Shown here: one piece after another, positions 24,453 to 32,777 of the stretch
How the letters are laid out: every line of letters begins with the position of its first letter
Position numbering within the stretch: position 1 is the first letter of the stretch
NCBI GenBank assembly: GCA_944386985.1
Contig: CALXDD010000028.1
Location: forward strand, 1-39,667
Length of the DNA stretch: 39,667 bases
Reading direction: 5' to 3'
From: an uncultured Oscillospiraceae bacterium
GTDB taxonomy: Bacteria; Bacillota; Clostridia; Oscillospirales; Oscillospiraceae
Made by a program: the position numbers and the translations under genes
The notes under the pieces: model-generated
The model's database searches: none
What the model was told of the DNA's origin: nothing
The model's input: the letters and a program-made list of their open reading frames with translations, nothing else

Positions 24453-25133
24453 TTATAAAAGGAACATGGAGACCACCACGGTGATCAGGCCGCACACCCC
24501 GATGGCAAGGCCGCTCATGGCCCCCTCGGTCTCCCCCAGCTCCAAAGCCTTGGAGGTACCCATGGCGTGGGAGCAGGCACCGATGGAGAGGCCCGCCGCC
24601 ACAGGGTCCTTCACCCGGAAGAGGCGGATGAGGAAGGGCGCCACGATGCTGCCGAAGATACCGGTGAAGATCACCGCCACCACGGTGATGGAGGAGATGC
24701 CGCCGTGGGCCTCCGCCACGCTGACGGCAATGGGGGTGGTGACGGACTTGGGCAGCAGAGAGGCGGTCATGGCGTCGCTTAAGCCGAAGAGGCGGCAGAG
24801 AAGCCACACGCTGCCCATGGAGGTAAGGGAGCCCACGGTGCAGCCCACCAGGATGGGCAGCCAGTTTTCCTTCAGGAGCTTCACCTTGCTGTAGATGGCC
24901 ACCGCCAGGCAAGCCGTGGCGGGGGAGAGAAAGAGGTTGATGAGGGCTCCGCCCTCGTTATAATTTTCATAGGGGATTTTGAAAACCACCAGCACGGCGA
25001 TCACCAGCAAAATTCCCACCAAGAGGGGGTTGCAGATCACCAGTCCTGTTTTCTTCTGCAGCCGGGTGCCCGCCCAGAAGGCCAGCACGCTGAGGGCCAC
25101 GCCGAAGAAGGGGGATGTCGTCCACTCAATCAT
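24453..25133 (-). CDS. lrgB: LrgB/CidB family membrane protein
   Basis: 226-aa integral membrane protein with about six to seven hydrophobic segments. Family motifs are GGALINLFLSPATACLAVAIY near residue 65-85 and SLLPKSVTTPIAVSVAE near 125-141, and the C-terminal SHAMGTSKALELGETEGAMSGLAIG near 188-212 is diagnostic of LrgB/CidB. The family pairs with LrgA; proposed roles are control of murein hydrolase export or, for B. subtilis PftAB, pyruvate uptake. The start overlaps the lrgA stop by 8 bases. Which role applies here cannot be told from sequence. Confidence 0.92.
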   Translation of the reverse strand: MIEWTTSPFFGVALSVLAFWAGTRLQKKTGLVICNPLLVGILLVIAVLVVFKIPYENYNEGGALINLFLSPATACLAVAIYSKVKLLKENWLPILVGCTVGSLTSMGSVWLLCRLFGLSDAMTASLLPKSVTTPIAVSVAEAHGGISSITVVAVIFTGIFGSIVAPFLIRLFRVKDPVAAGLSIGACSHAMGTSKALELGETEGAMSGLAIGVCGLITVVVSMFLL

Positions 25134-25491
25134 GACCCTTCCCCCTTCCCATAAGCCGCAAAGTCAGCTTGATGCTGAGGGCAGTGGCTCCGAAGACCAG
25201 CACCGTGGTCACAAGACAGATCACCACCAGGGCCACCGCCGCGCTGCGCAGCTCCTCCAGATAGTTGAGGATGCTGACGCCGGCGGGCAGGAAAAAGAAG
25301 GCCATGTTGGCCAGGAGAAAATCCGACTTCGCCTGAATATGCTCCACCCGGAGCACCCTCACCGCCAGCAGCAGGAACAGCAGCACCATGCCGATAACGC
25401 TGGCGGGAAAAGCAAAGGGGAGGAGCGACTCCAGAACCTGGCTGACCCAGCACACCCCGAAGATGACTCCCACCTGACAAAGGATCTTCAT
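25126..25491 (-). CDS. lrgA: LrgA/CidA family holin-like protein
   Basis: 121-aa membrane protein with four hydrophobic segments (~4-20, 25-45, 62-80, 88-110). Family features are FPASVIGMVLLFLLL near 28-42 and ANMAFFFLPAGVSILNY near 61-77, the typical LrgA loop with the PAGV motif. I start at the ATG at 25491 (MKILCQVGV), although the nearest GAGG is 13 nt away; the frame runs open to 25566. It is read from a strong promoter at 25617-25645 and forms an operon with lrgB. No LytSR-type two-component genes are nearby. Confidence 0.88.
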   Translation of the reverse strand: MKILCQVGVIFGVCWVSQVLESLLPFAFPASVIGMVLLFLLLAVRVLRVEHIQAKSDFLLANMAFFFLPAGVSILNYLEELRSAAVALVVICLVTTVLVFGATALSIKLTLRLMGRGKGHD

Positions 25492-25616
25492 AACCGATGA
25501 AACGCCTCGCTTCTTACCGGCGCGGCCCTCGCCGCGCCTTGGGATAGTTCCCTCCAGCCACGTCAAACATCTCCGCTCCGGGCGGGGATATTTTTCATGC
25601 CAAAAGAACTTTCCAC

Positions 25617-25645
25617 ATTTTAGACTTGCCGCTCCTCCTTGTCAA
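25617..25645 (-). promoter_or_regulatory. lrgAB promoter
   Basis: Minus strand consensus -35 TTGACA (25640-25645), 17-bp spacer, -10 TAAAAT (25617-25622), giving a leader of ~118 nt. The leader contains a small hairpin GGCGCGGC/GCCGCGCC at 25519-25538. Confidence 0.75.
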
Positions 25646-25722
25646 TCGTCCTTTTCCCCAATTTTTCCCAGGCGGCCGCCCCGTTTTCTCCCACCTCGAG
25701 ACCGAATTCCCACCCCGCGGGA

Positions 25723-25751
25723 TAGACGCGGGACCGGATTTTCCCTATAAT
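25723..25751 (+). promoter_or_regulatory. Promoter of the membrane XRE regulator
   Basis: Plus strand -35 TAGACG (25723-25728), 17-bp spacer, perfect -10 TATAAT (25746-25751), ~40 nt before the ATG. The remainder of the 25492-25797 gap is the lrgAB control region. Confidence 0.65.
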
Positions 25752-25797
25752 GAAGTGGAAAGGAAGAGGCGTTTTACAAAAATAAGGAGGACGTTAT

Positions 25798-26550
25798 ATG
25801 GCAGAACTGGAATTCAGCCGCCGTCTGCGGCAGTACCGGAGGGACAAGAAGCTGACCCAGCAGGAGCTGGCGGATCAGCTGGGGGTTTCCAACAAATCCG
25901 TCTCCCGCTGGGAGAGCGGCAGCTATCCGGACGTGGCCCTGCTGGGCCCCCTGGCGGCGGCCCTGGGGGTGACGGTGGATGATCTTTTAGGCACCCGGGG
26001 ACCGGTGCGGACCCTCACCAAGGCCGACTGGCAGAGCGTCCTCTCCTTTGCCTTTGCCCTGGGGGGCGGTATTTTGTTCTTCGCCCTCACCACCTTTACT
26101 CCCATTCTGATCGCCTATTTCCTCTATATTGCGGCCATGGCCTACGGCGTCTATCTCCAGCGCCACTACGCCTACCGCAGCCGATGGTTCCACCTGTCTA
26201 ACATGGTGATGAATTTTTTCGTGAACTTCCGGATCGCATCCCTCTTTCAAGGGCTTCTGACTGCCTGGCGATACCATATCCAAGTGCAGTCCCTACAGCA
26301 GGACCCCAGTGTGCTGGAAACTTTGATTTTCTCCACCTCTTCACAGAATCTGCCCAAGCAAATGATTGCCGCAGTCGTTCTCACCGCCATCACCGCAGCC
26401 GTGATCTACCTGAGCGGCCGCCATATCACTCTGCCAAAGGTGTATGACCCCTCAGAGACGGAGACAGCCGGAGATACAGACAGCGGAGAAACGCCTCCGC
26501 CATCCCCGCCGAAGGATGACTCTGAACCAAAAAGCGACGGAACGAAATGA
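25798..26550 (+). CDS. Membrane-anchored XRE-family transcriptional regulator
   Basis: 250 aa. An N-terminal helix-turn-helix of the Cro/CI type (residues ~6-60: LRQYRRDKKLTQQELADQLGVSNKSVSRWESGSYPD, then LAAALGVTVDDLL) is followed by hydrophobic segments at ~80-97, ~99-120 and ~197-215 and an acidic, proline-rich C-terminal tail (SGETPPPSPPKDDSE). This DNA-binding-plus-membrane layout is common in Firmicutes, where the membrane part is thought to sense or relay a signal. The ATG follows AAGGAGG with 7 nt spacing. The target is unknown; the small membrane protein gene downstream has its own promoter. Confidence 0.85.
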   Translation: MAELEFSRRLRQYRRDKKLTQQELADQLGVSNKSVSRWESGSYPDVALLGPLAAALGVTVDDLLGTRGPVRTLTKADWQSVLSFAFALGGGILFFALTTFTPILIAYFLYIAAMAYGVYLQRHYAYRSRWFHLSNMVMNFFVNFRIASLFQGLLTAWRYHIQVQSLQQDPSVLETLIFSTSSQNLPKQMIAAVVLTAITAAVIYLSGRHITLPKVYDPSETETAGDTDSGETPPPSPPKDDSEPKSDGTK

Positions 26551-26594
26551 CTTTGGGTAACAGGGCGGTTACCGTTTCCTTTAGGGATCTTAAC

Positions 26595-26623
26595 TTGACA
26601 ATTTTCTTTCCTCTTGTTATAGT
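26595..26623 (+). promoter_or_regulatory. Strong promoter of the small membrane protein gene
   Basis: Plus strand -35 TTGACA (26595-26600), 17-bp spacer, -10 TATAGT (26618-26623). The ~105-nt leader contains an AT-rich stem-loop at about 26652-26682 (ATATTTTTCTTC paired with GAAGGAAAATAT, one mismatch). Confidence 0.75.
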
Positions 26624-26734
26624 AATCCTGCAGATTAGAGGAATCTGGTGATATTTTTCTTCCAGAAAGAAGGAAAATATTGTCTTATGATTACGAAAGC
26701 CGACGTCCCGGCACAAGAAGAAAGGATCTACTTT

Positions 26735-27016
26735 ATGAAAATTGCCCTGATTATTCTCGCCGTCATGGTGATCGCGCCGCTGCACATGCGCCTGAGCTGC
26801 CCCCGCCGGTTCGAGCGCTGGTATCTGGGCTGTGTGATCCCGGTTCTTTTTGCTCTGAGCACCCTGGCGGTCTTCCGTCTGCGCAGTCTCCCCCTCTCCT
26901 TCGGCACCCTCCGCCTGCCGCTGATCGCCATGGTGATTTTGCTGCTGCTGTGGGGAAAGGGCTTTTCCATCAACCGCAAAAACAAGCGGGCCCGGATGCA
27001 CAGCGGGGAGTTTTAA
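26735..27016 (+). CDS. Small membrane protein of unknown function
   Basis: 93-aa protein with three predicted membrane segments (~2-16, ~31-48, ~62-73) and a strongly basic C-terminal tail (NRKNKRARMHSGEF), consistent with a cytosolic C-terminus. I do not recognise a family. The ATG at 26735 follows AAAGGA with 8 nt spacing; the open frame extends upstream to 26648, but that part overlaps the leader stem-loop. It has its own promoter and terminator, so it is a single-gene unit. Confidence 0.65.
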   Translation: MKIALIILAVMVIAPLHMRLSCPRRFERWYLGCVIPVLFALSTLAVFRLRSLPLSFGTLRLPLIAMVILLLLWGKGFSINRKNKRARMHSGEF

Positions 27017-27066
27017 GCCGCCCTGCGCCCCATTTCCCCCGCGACTTTCAGAGACAAAACAATTTG

Positions 27067-27098
27067 AACAGGCGTGATGCAAGTACATCACGCCTGTT
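27067..27098 (+). terminator. Terminator of the small membrane protein gene
   Basis: Perfect 13-bp stem AACAGGCGTGATG / CATCACGCCTGTT, 6-nt loop, followed by TCTTTT. Confidence 0.88.
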
Positions 27099-27168
27099 TC
27101 TTTTGCCCGGAGGAGCGCTGTCCAACCGGGCGGCGCAGCCCCTCGTACCGGCCCCGGAAATAAGAAAA

Positions 27169-27206
27169 TCCCACTTTTGACGCCGGTACGGCAATCAAAA
27201 GTGGGA
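27169..27206 (-). terminator. Terminator of the peptide transporter operon
   Basis: 12-bp stem TCCCACTTTTGA / TCAAAAGTGGGA with a 14-nt loop, followed on the minus strand by TTTTCTTATTT, 6 bp after the last ATPase stop. Confidence 0.85.
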
Positions 27207-27212
27207 ATTTTT

Positions 27213-28160
27213 TCAGAAATGGCACGCCACAAAATGTCCGGGTTCTACCTCCCGCAGTTCCGGGCACTCCTTCCGGCACCGGTCCTGTACATACGGGCAG
27301 CGGCCAGCGAAGCGGCATCCGTCCGGAGGATTCACAGGGCTGGGAACATCCCCTTTCAGGATAACCCTCTGCCGGTTTACATGGATACTGGGAATCGGGA
27401 TTGCGGACAGCAGCGCCTTGGTGTAGGGATGCTGGGGCTTCTGGAAAATGGTATTGCGGTCACTCAGCTCCACGATCTTCCCTAAATACATCACAGCAAT
27501 CCGGTTGCTGATGTGCTTTACCACGCTCAAATCGTGAGAAATGAACAGGTAGGTCAGATCCAGCTGCTGCTGCAGGCGTTTGAGGAGATTGATCACCTGC
27601 GCCTGAATGCAGACGTCCAGGGCGGAGACCGGCTCATCCAAAACCAGAAATCCGGGCTTTACGGACAGCGCCCGGGCAATGCCCACCCGCTGCCGCCGTC
27701 CGCCGTCCAACTCGTGGGGATAGGAATTGACCAGACGCCGGGAAAGCCCCACTGTGTCCATCAGTTCCTCCACCCGCTCCTGCACCCGCTTGCTGTCGCG
27801 GGCATATTCGCTGATATTCATCAGCGGCTCGGCAATCAGATCAAAAATCGACAGCCGGGGGTTGAGGGAGGAGTAGGGGTCCTGGAATACCATCTGCATA
27901 TTCTGGCGGAATGCCTTCAGCTGGCGCTTATCCAGCTTCCGGATATCCTGTCCGTCAAACAAAATCTCTCCCACATCCGCCTCAATCAGCCGGATCAGGG
28001 TCCGCCCGGTGGTGGATTTTCCGCAGCCGGATTCCCCCACCAGTCCCAGCGTCTCCCCCTTGTCGATGTGGAAATTCACATCATCCACAGCATGGAGCAG
28101 CCCTGCTTTTACTTTAAAATATTTCTTGAGGCCCTTCACCTCAATCAATTTCTCAGACAT
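27213..28160 (-). CDS. oppF: Oligopeptide/dipeptide ABC transporter ATP-binding protein, OppF/DppF type
   Basis: 315-aa ATPase powering peptide import. Walker A is GESGCGKST at residues 42-50, Q-loop FQDPYSSLNP near 96, Walker B FLVLDEPVSALD near 175, H-loop SHDLS near 210. The signature motif reads ELDGGRRQRVGIARAL rather than the textbook LSGGQ; this variant is seen in some clostridial relatives and all other motifs are intact. The C-terminal oligo/dipeptide extension has cysteines in CRFAGRCPYVQDRCRKECP, a candidate Fe-S site. The ATG at 28160 has AAGGAGG upstream and overlaps the oppD stop by 8 bases. Last gene of the operon. Confidence 0.92.
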   Translation of the reverse strand: MSEKLIEVKGLKKYFKVKAGLLHAVDDVNFHIDKGETLGLVGESGCGKSTTGRTLIRLIEADVGEILFDGQDIRKLDKRQLKAFRQNMQMVFQDPYSSLNPRLSIFDLIAEPLMNISEYARDSKRVQERVEELMDTVGLSRRLVNSYPHELDGGRRQRVGIARALSVKPGFLVLDEPVSALDVCIQAQVINLLKRLQQQLDLTYLFISHDLSVVKHISNRIAVMYLGKIVELSDRNTIFQKPQHPYTKALLSAIPIPSIHVNRQRVILKGDVPSPVNPPDGCRFAGRCPYVQDRCRKECPELREVEPGHFVACHF

Positions 28161-29148
28161 CTTCGCCGCCCTCCTTGTCCTGCTGTTCAAAAAGGAAGCA
28201 CCGTACATAGTGGCCTTCTTCCACATAGGTGGCGCCCGGCTTCCTCTCCCGGCACACTTCCATGCATTTCGGGCATCTCGGGCTAAAGGGACATCCCTGG
28301 ATCACTTCCGTGGGCTCCGGCGGCAGGCCGTCGATCTCCTCCAGCCACTCCTCATCCACATCCAGCTTGGGAATGGAGTTGAAAAGCCCCAGCGTATACG
28401 GATGGCACGGCTTTGTGTACAGCTGCTCCTTTGAGGCGTACTCCACAACGCCGCCGGCATACATGATCGCCACCGTGTCACAGATCTCCGCCACAATCCC
28501 CAGGTCATGGGTGATGAGGATCATGGATGTGTCCAGTCTGTCCTTCAGCTCCCGCATCAGATCCATCACCTGGGCCTGGATCGTCACATCCAGCGCGGTG
28601 GTAGGCTCGTCCGCAATGATCAGCTTCGGGTTGCAGGCCAGCGCAATGGCGATCACCACACGCTGCTTCATGCCGCCGGAGAACTGGTGGGGATAATCAC
28701 TGGCACGCTCCCGCTTGATTCCCACAGTCTCCAACAGCTTGTGGGCCTCCTCCTTGGCCGCATGCTTGTTCAGCGGCTTGTGCAGGCGCAGCATTTCCAC
28801 AATCTGGTCATCCACGCGCATCGACGGATTGAGGGACGTCATCGGGTCCTGGAAAATCATGGAGATATCCTGTCCGCGGATAGCGCGCATCTGGCGCTGG
28901 TTTTTCTTCAGCAGGTCTTCGCCGTTGAAGAGGATCTCTCCCCCCACGATCTTCCCCGGAGGGGAGGGGATCAGGCGCATAATCGACATGGCCGTTGTGG
29001 TTTTGCCCGCGCCGGTTTCTCCTACAAACCCCAGCGTCTCCTTGTTGTGGACAACCAGATTGAGATCATTTACAGCATAGACCACGCCGTCCTCTACCTT
29101 ATAGACAACATTGAGGCCCTTGATCTCCAGTAAATTCTTTTCTCCCAT
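28153..29148 (-). CDS. oppD: Oligopeptide/dipeptide ABC transporter ATP-binding protein, OppD/DppD type
   Basis: 331-aa partner ATPase. Walker A GETGAGKTT at residues 43-51, Q-loop FQDPMTSLNP near 101, signature FSGGMKQRV near 155, Walker B LIIADEPTTALD near 177, H-loop THDLG near 211. The C-terminal extension carries CPFSPRCPKCMEVC, matching the cysteine cluster known in this subfamily. The ATG at 29148 follows AAGGAG with 8 nt spacing; an in-frame GTG at 29157 sits inside that site and is unlikely. It lies 12 bp after the DppC-type permease. Confidence 0.93.
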   Translation of the reverse strand: MGEKNLLEIKGLNVVYKVEDGVVYAVNDLNLVVHNKETLGFVGETGAGKTTTAMSIMRLIPSPPGKIVGGEILFNGEDLLKKNQRQMRAIRGQDISMIFQDPMTSLNPSMRVDDQIVEMLRLHKPLNKHAAKEEAHKLLETVGIKRERASDYPHQFSGGMKQRVVIAIALACNPKLIIADEPTTALDVTIQAQVMDLMRELKDRLDTSMILITHDLGIVAEICDTVAIMYAGGVVEYASKEQLYTKPCHPYTLGLFNSIPKLDVDEEWLEEIDGLPPEPTEVIQGCPFSPRCPKCMEVCRERKPGATYVEEGHYVRCFLFEQQDKEGGEDV

Positions 29149-29160
29149 GGTGTCCACTCC

Positions 29161-30030
29161 TTATCGCTTCAGTTTCGGGTCCAGCGCGTCCCGCAGGCCG
29201 TCCCCCAGCAGGTTCAGCGCCAGAACCGTAATCACAATGGCCAGGCCGGGGTAAACCGCTAAATGGGGGTAGGTGAGGATATAGTTGCGCGCGCCGGAGA
29301 GCATGGCGCCCCACTCCGGAGAGGGCGGCGTAATTCCCAGGCCGATAAAGCTCAGCGCAGCACAGCTGAGAATCGCGTTGGCAATTCCAAGCGTCACCTG
29401 GACAATGACCGGCGCCAGACAGTTTGGAAGAATGTGCTTGGCAATGATCTTCGCGTCTCCTGTGCCGGAGGCCCGGGCCGCCTCAATATACTCCTCGCTT
29501 CGGATCGTCATCACCGACGCGCGTACAATCCGCGCATAGCTGGGGATCGACGAGATTCCCACGGCGATCATCAGGTTGATCAGCCCGTTTCCCAGCGAGG
29601 CGATAATGGCGATCGCCAGCAGCACCTGCGGAATGGCCAGCAGAATATCCATACACCGCATAATGATGTCGTCCAGCACGCCGCCGTAAAACCCGGCCAC
29701 GGCTCCCAGAATTCCGCCCACCACCAGAGCGATGCCCACGGAAATAAAGCCCACCACCAGGGAGAGGCGGCTTCCGTAGATGACGCGTGAGAAAATATCA
29801 CGGCCATACTCATCCGTACCGAAGATGTGCTCCGCGCTCGGCAGGGCCCGCATGTTCATAAGATCCTGCTGATCATAGGGATACGGGGCGATAAAATCAG
29901 CAAAAATCGCCACCAGAATGAGCAGGATCAGGATCACAAGCCCAACCATTGCCATACGGTTTTTTCTCAGCGACCGCATCACCGAGGAGAACTGGCCGCT
30001 TTTTCTTTTTGTTTTGGTTGCTTGTTCCAT
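29161..30030 (-). CDS. dppC: Peptide ABC transporter permease, DppC type
   Basis: 289-aa inner-membrane permease with an N-terminal basic segment, a first transmembrane helix at ~25-45, and the OppC N-terminal region ending in HIFGTDEYGRDIFSRVIYGSR near 68-88, typical for DppC/OppC. The EAA-type loop that contacts the ATPase is EYIEAARASGTGDAKIIAKHILPN near 180-203. Six helices are likely. The ATG at 30030 is preceded by GGAGG in the 14-nt junction with the DppB-type gene. The substrate is set mainly by the binding protein. Confidence 0.92.
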   Translation of the reverse strand: MEQATKTKRKSGQFSSVMRSLRKNRMAMVGLVILILLILVAIFADFIAPYPYDQQDLMNMRALPSAEHIFGTDEYGRDIFSRVIYGSRLSLVVGFISVGIALVVGGILGAVAGFYGGVLDDIIMRCMDILLAIPQVLLAIAIIASLGNGLINLMIAVGISSIPSYARIVRASVMTIRSEEYIEAARASGTGDAKIIAKHILPNCLAPVIVQVTLGIANAILSCAALSFIGLGITPPSPEWGAMLSGARNYILTYPHLAVYPGLAIVITVLALNLLGDGLRDALDPKLKR

Positions 30031-30044
30031 ATTCAGCCGCCTCC

Positions 30045-30968
30045 TTATGACCGTGCAATTTTGGGGTCGGCCACTGCGTACAGCAGATCCACCACCAAAT
30101 TGACCAGACTGAAGCAGGCTGCCACCAGCAGCACGCCTCCCTGTACCACCGGGTAATCGCGCTCTGTAATCGCGTCAATAATCAGCCGGCCCAGGCCCGG
30201 TATGGAAAAGACCATCTCCGTCAGCATAGCGCCGCCCAGCAGCTGGCCAAACTGCAGGCCAACCACAGTAATGATGGGGATCAGCGCATTGCGGAAGACA
30301 TGGCGCATAATGACCACAAACTCCCGCTGGCCCTTGGCCCTGGCAGTCTTGACGTAATCCTGGCGGATGACCTCCAGCATGCTGGACCGCGTCATACGCG
30401 CAATCATGGCCGTAGACTGCAGGCCCAGCGCAATCGCAGGCATGATCATCTGCTGCCATGTCCCATAGCCGGAGGGCGGCAGCAGCCCCAGCTTGACCGA
30501 GAAGAGAACAATCATCATAATCCCGAGCCAGAAGATGGGGATGGATGTCCCCAGCAGGGCAAACACCATGACCAGGTTGTCAATCACCGAGTTCTGCTTG
30601 ACCGCCGAGATAATTCCCAGCGACACGCCTACCACGACGGCAATCACAATGGCCGACGCCGCCAGCTTGACCGTATTGGGAAATGCCGCCAGCAGCTGAT
30701 CCAGCACCGGTCCCCGGGTTGAGTAGGAGATCCCCAGATCCTGGTGCACCACAATGTCTTTGATATAATTAAAATACCGAACGAAGAACGGATCATTCAG
30801 TCCAAGTTGTTCCCGCAGTGCTTCGCAGGCTTCCTCCGTGGCCGCTTCACCCAGCATAATCTTCGCCGGGTCACCGGGAGAAATGTACAGCAGCGTAAAT
30901 ACAATAAACGACACGCCCAGCAGTACCAAGATCAAAAAGAGGAGCCGCTTCCCAATATACTTTAACAT
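30045..30968 (-). CDS. dppB: Peptide ABC transporter permease, DppB type
   Basis: 307-aa permease. The N-terminus MLKYIGKRLLFLILVLLGVSFIVFTLLYISPGDPA is the classic DppB/OppB start, with the GDPA motif after the first helix. The EAA loop is YVKTARAKGQREFVVIMRHVFRNALIP near 200-226. The start is the ATG at 30968 with AAGGAGG 4 nt upstream. It is separated from the binding-protein gene by 200 bp containing two strong hairpins, which may lower permease expression relative to the binding protein. Confidence 0.92.
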   Translation of the reverse strand: MLKYIGKRLLFLILVLLGVSFIVFTLLYISPGDPAKIMLGEAATEEACEALREQLGLNDPFFVRYFNYIKDIVVHQDLGISYSTRGPVLDQLLAAFPNTVKLAASAIVIAVVVGVSLGIISAVKQNSVIDNLVMVFALLGTSIPIFWLGIMMIVLFSVKLGLLPPSGYGTWQQMIMPAIALGLQSTAMIARMTRSSMLEVIRQDYVKTARAKGQREFVVIMRHVFRNALIPIITVVGLQFGQLLGGAMLTEMVFSIPGLGRLIIDAITERDYPVVQGGVLLVAACFSLVNLVVDLLYAVADPKIARS

Positions 30969-31041
30969 ATTGCCTCCTTGTGTGCCCGTGTCAGCAGACA
31001 AAGGGTTTCAAATCAAACCGCGCGTATGATAATAAAAACGA

Positions 31042-31092
31042 GGATATGTCCGAATTCCGTGCCTCCGCAGGCTTCGCCTTCCGGACATATCC
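31042..31092 (-). terminator. Long hairpin with T-tract between binding-protein and permease genes
   Basis: Perfect 11-bp stem GGATATGTCCG / CGGACATATCC around a 29-nt loop that holds its own small stem (GCCT/AGGC). On the minus strand it is followed by TCGTTTTTATTAT, so partial termination is likely. The distal genes must still be read, so it is probably leaky. Confidence 0.6.
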
Positions 31093-31121
31093 CAATTCTG
31101 TTTCCTATCCTTGCCAGTCAT

Positions 31122-31152
31122 CCCGGCAGGCCTGATCAACAGGCCCGCCGGG
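31122..31152 (-). other. GC-rich stem directly after the binding-protein gene
   Basis: 13-bp stem CCCGGCAGGCCTG / CAGGCCCGCCGGG with one A-C mismatch and a 5-nt loop, 16 bp after the stop at 31169. It has no T-tract on the minus strand; it looks like an mRNA 3'-end protector of the kind found after abundant binding-protein messages (inference). Confidence 0.55.
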
Positions 31153-31168
31153 AGCTGATCCACATTTT

Positions 31169-32728
31169 TTACTCGAAATAAACCTCGTGGACAAAGTGAT
31201 TCTGGGCAGCTGTCGGCGTGAAGCCCATCACATTGCTGCGCAGACCCACCACCTGCAGCGTATTGGCGTAGGGCAGCATGGGTGCCTCGTCGTAAACGAT
31301 CTGCTGGATCTCCTCAATAATCTCCTGGCGCTCCGGACCATCCATAATCGACCGGCTCTCATCCAGAAGGGTGCTCAGCTCGTCATTTGCATAGAAGCAG
31401 TAGTTGCTGGTAGGAATCTGATCCTTGTGGAGGGGACCATAGATGTTCATATCCGGGTCAGGGAAACCGATGGCGCCGAAACCGGCGATGAAGAAATCGG
31501 TATTTCCGGAGGCCAGATCACTGTTCCAGGTAGCCAGCTCCACCGCATCGATCTGCAGGTCAATTCCCACTTCCTTCAGCATGCTCTGCATGATCGTGGC
31601 GCAGTCCACACGGTGCTGGGCATTCCAGGTGGTCAGCTTGAAGGTGGTGCCCTCCTCGATCCCCAGCTCGTCCAGAATCTCCCGGGCGGCCTCCGGATCG
31701 TAGCGGGACGGCAGCTGATCGGAGATGGAGTAGATCATGCCGGGCGTTACGGGGGAGCGGGTCACAACGGCGCTCTCGCCATAAACGGCGGTGACCATGG
31801 AGTCAAAGTCAATGGCCATGGCAATGGCCTCACGGAACCGGGGATCATTGAAGGGCTCCTTGGAGCAGTTCATGCCCAGGTACTCGTAGGTGGTGGAATT
31901 CCGGCTGGCGATCTTGGTGTTCTCGTTGCTCTCCAGCCGGGCGATATCCGTGGCGGGGATCTCATAGGCGATATCCACCGTACCGCTCTCCAGCTCGATC
32001 ACGCGGGAGTTTGCCTCCACGATGGTACGGATCACCAGGTTCTCATAAGCGGGCTTCTCCCCCCAGTAGTCGTCGTTGCGGACATAGGTGGTCCGGTCAT
32101 TCTGGGTCCAACTGACAAACTTGAAGGGGCCGGTACCGCAGGGATTATTGATGGCGTTCTGCTCATCCTCGGTAAACTCCTTCTCGCTGACCACGCAGGC
32201 GCCCATAAAGGTCATGTAGGTCAGGAAGGGGGCAAAGGGAGTCTTGGTCCGGATGATCACAGTGTAATCATCCACCACCTCGCAGGCGGGACCGTCCACA
32301 ATATACATCACATGGGAAATGTTGGTCCCCTTGTCGCCGGTGGCGCGCTGAATGCTGAACAGCACATCGGAGGCGGTCATTTCCTCACCGTTGTGGAATT
32401 TGACGCCCTTGCGCAGGTTGAACTGCCAGCTCAGATCATCCAGCTGCTCCCAGCTCTCCGCCAGCAGGCCCTCGAGCTCGCCCTCGTCATTGTAGCGCAC
32501 CAGGGTCTCGTACACCGGGTTCAGCGCGTTAATGGCCTGGGCCAGGTTGGCCTGATGGGGGTCCAGGGTGTTGGGATCTGCGGAAACCGCCACCGTCAGC
32601 GTATCCTTGGCGGCGCCGGAATCGTTGCTGCCCGTTCCCCCGTTGCTCTGCGTGTTGCTGCCGCAGGCGGTAAGAAGGAACATCATTGCTAACATAAAGG
32701 ACATGAGTTCTATCAGTTTCTTTTTCAT
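31169..32728 (-). CDS. Peptide-binding lipoprotein of the ABC transporter (SBP family 5)
   Basis: 519-aa extracytoplasmic solute-binding lipoprotein. The signal peptide MKKKLIELMSFMLAMMFLLTAC ends in a lipobox LTAC with the modified cysteine at residue 22, followed by a Gly/Ser/Asn-rich tether. The family 5 signature is present around residue 90-110 (FNLRKGVKFHNGEEMTASDV). The C-terminal half has DEAPMLPYANTLQVVGLR typical for DppA/OppA. I start at the ATG at 32728 with GGGAGG 4 nt upstream. The gene lies in an operon with a deacylase and an aminotransferase, so the ligand may be an acylated or modified amino acid or short peptide rather than general oligopeptides (inference). Confidence 0.92.
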   Translation of the reverse strand: MKKKLIELMSFMLAMMFLLTACGSNTQSNGGTGSNDSGAAKDTLTVAVSADPNTLDPHQANLAQAINALNPVYETLVRYNDEGELEGLLAESWEQLDDLSWQFNLRKGVKFHNGEEMTASDVLFSIQRATGDKGTNISHVMYIVDGPACEVVDDYTVIIRTKTPFAPFLTYMTFMGACVVSEKEFTEDEQNAINNPCGTGPFKFVSWTQNDRTTYVRNDDYWGEKPAYENLVIRTIVEANSRVIELESGTVDIAYEIPATDIARLESNENTKIASRNSTTYEYLGMNCSKEPFNDPRFREAIAMAIDFDSMVTAVYGESAVVTRSPVTPGMIYSISDQLPSRYDPEAAREILDELGIEEGTTFKLTTWNAQHRVDCATIMQSMLKEVGIDLQIDAVELATWNSDLASGNTDFFIAGFGAIGFPDPDMNIYGPLHKDQIPTSNYCFYANDELSTLLDESRSIMDGPERQEIIEEIQQIVYDEAPMLPYANTLQVVGLRSNVMGFTPTAAQNHFVHEVYFE

Positions 32729-32777
32729 ACTACCTCCCAAAAATGCATTTATTCGAAACCAGGAGATTCCCGGATCG

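Noticed and set aside
25500-25545. GC-rich hairpin resembling part of the arg-operon repeat (CGCGCCTTGGG)
   Set aside because: Only about 11 bases are shared and the other five hairpins are missing; chance similarity in GC-rich sequence is likely.
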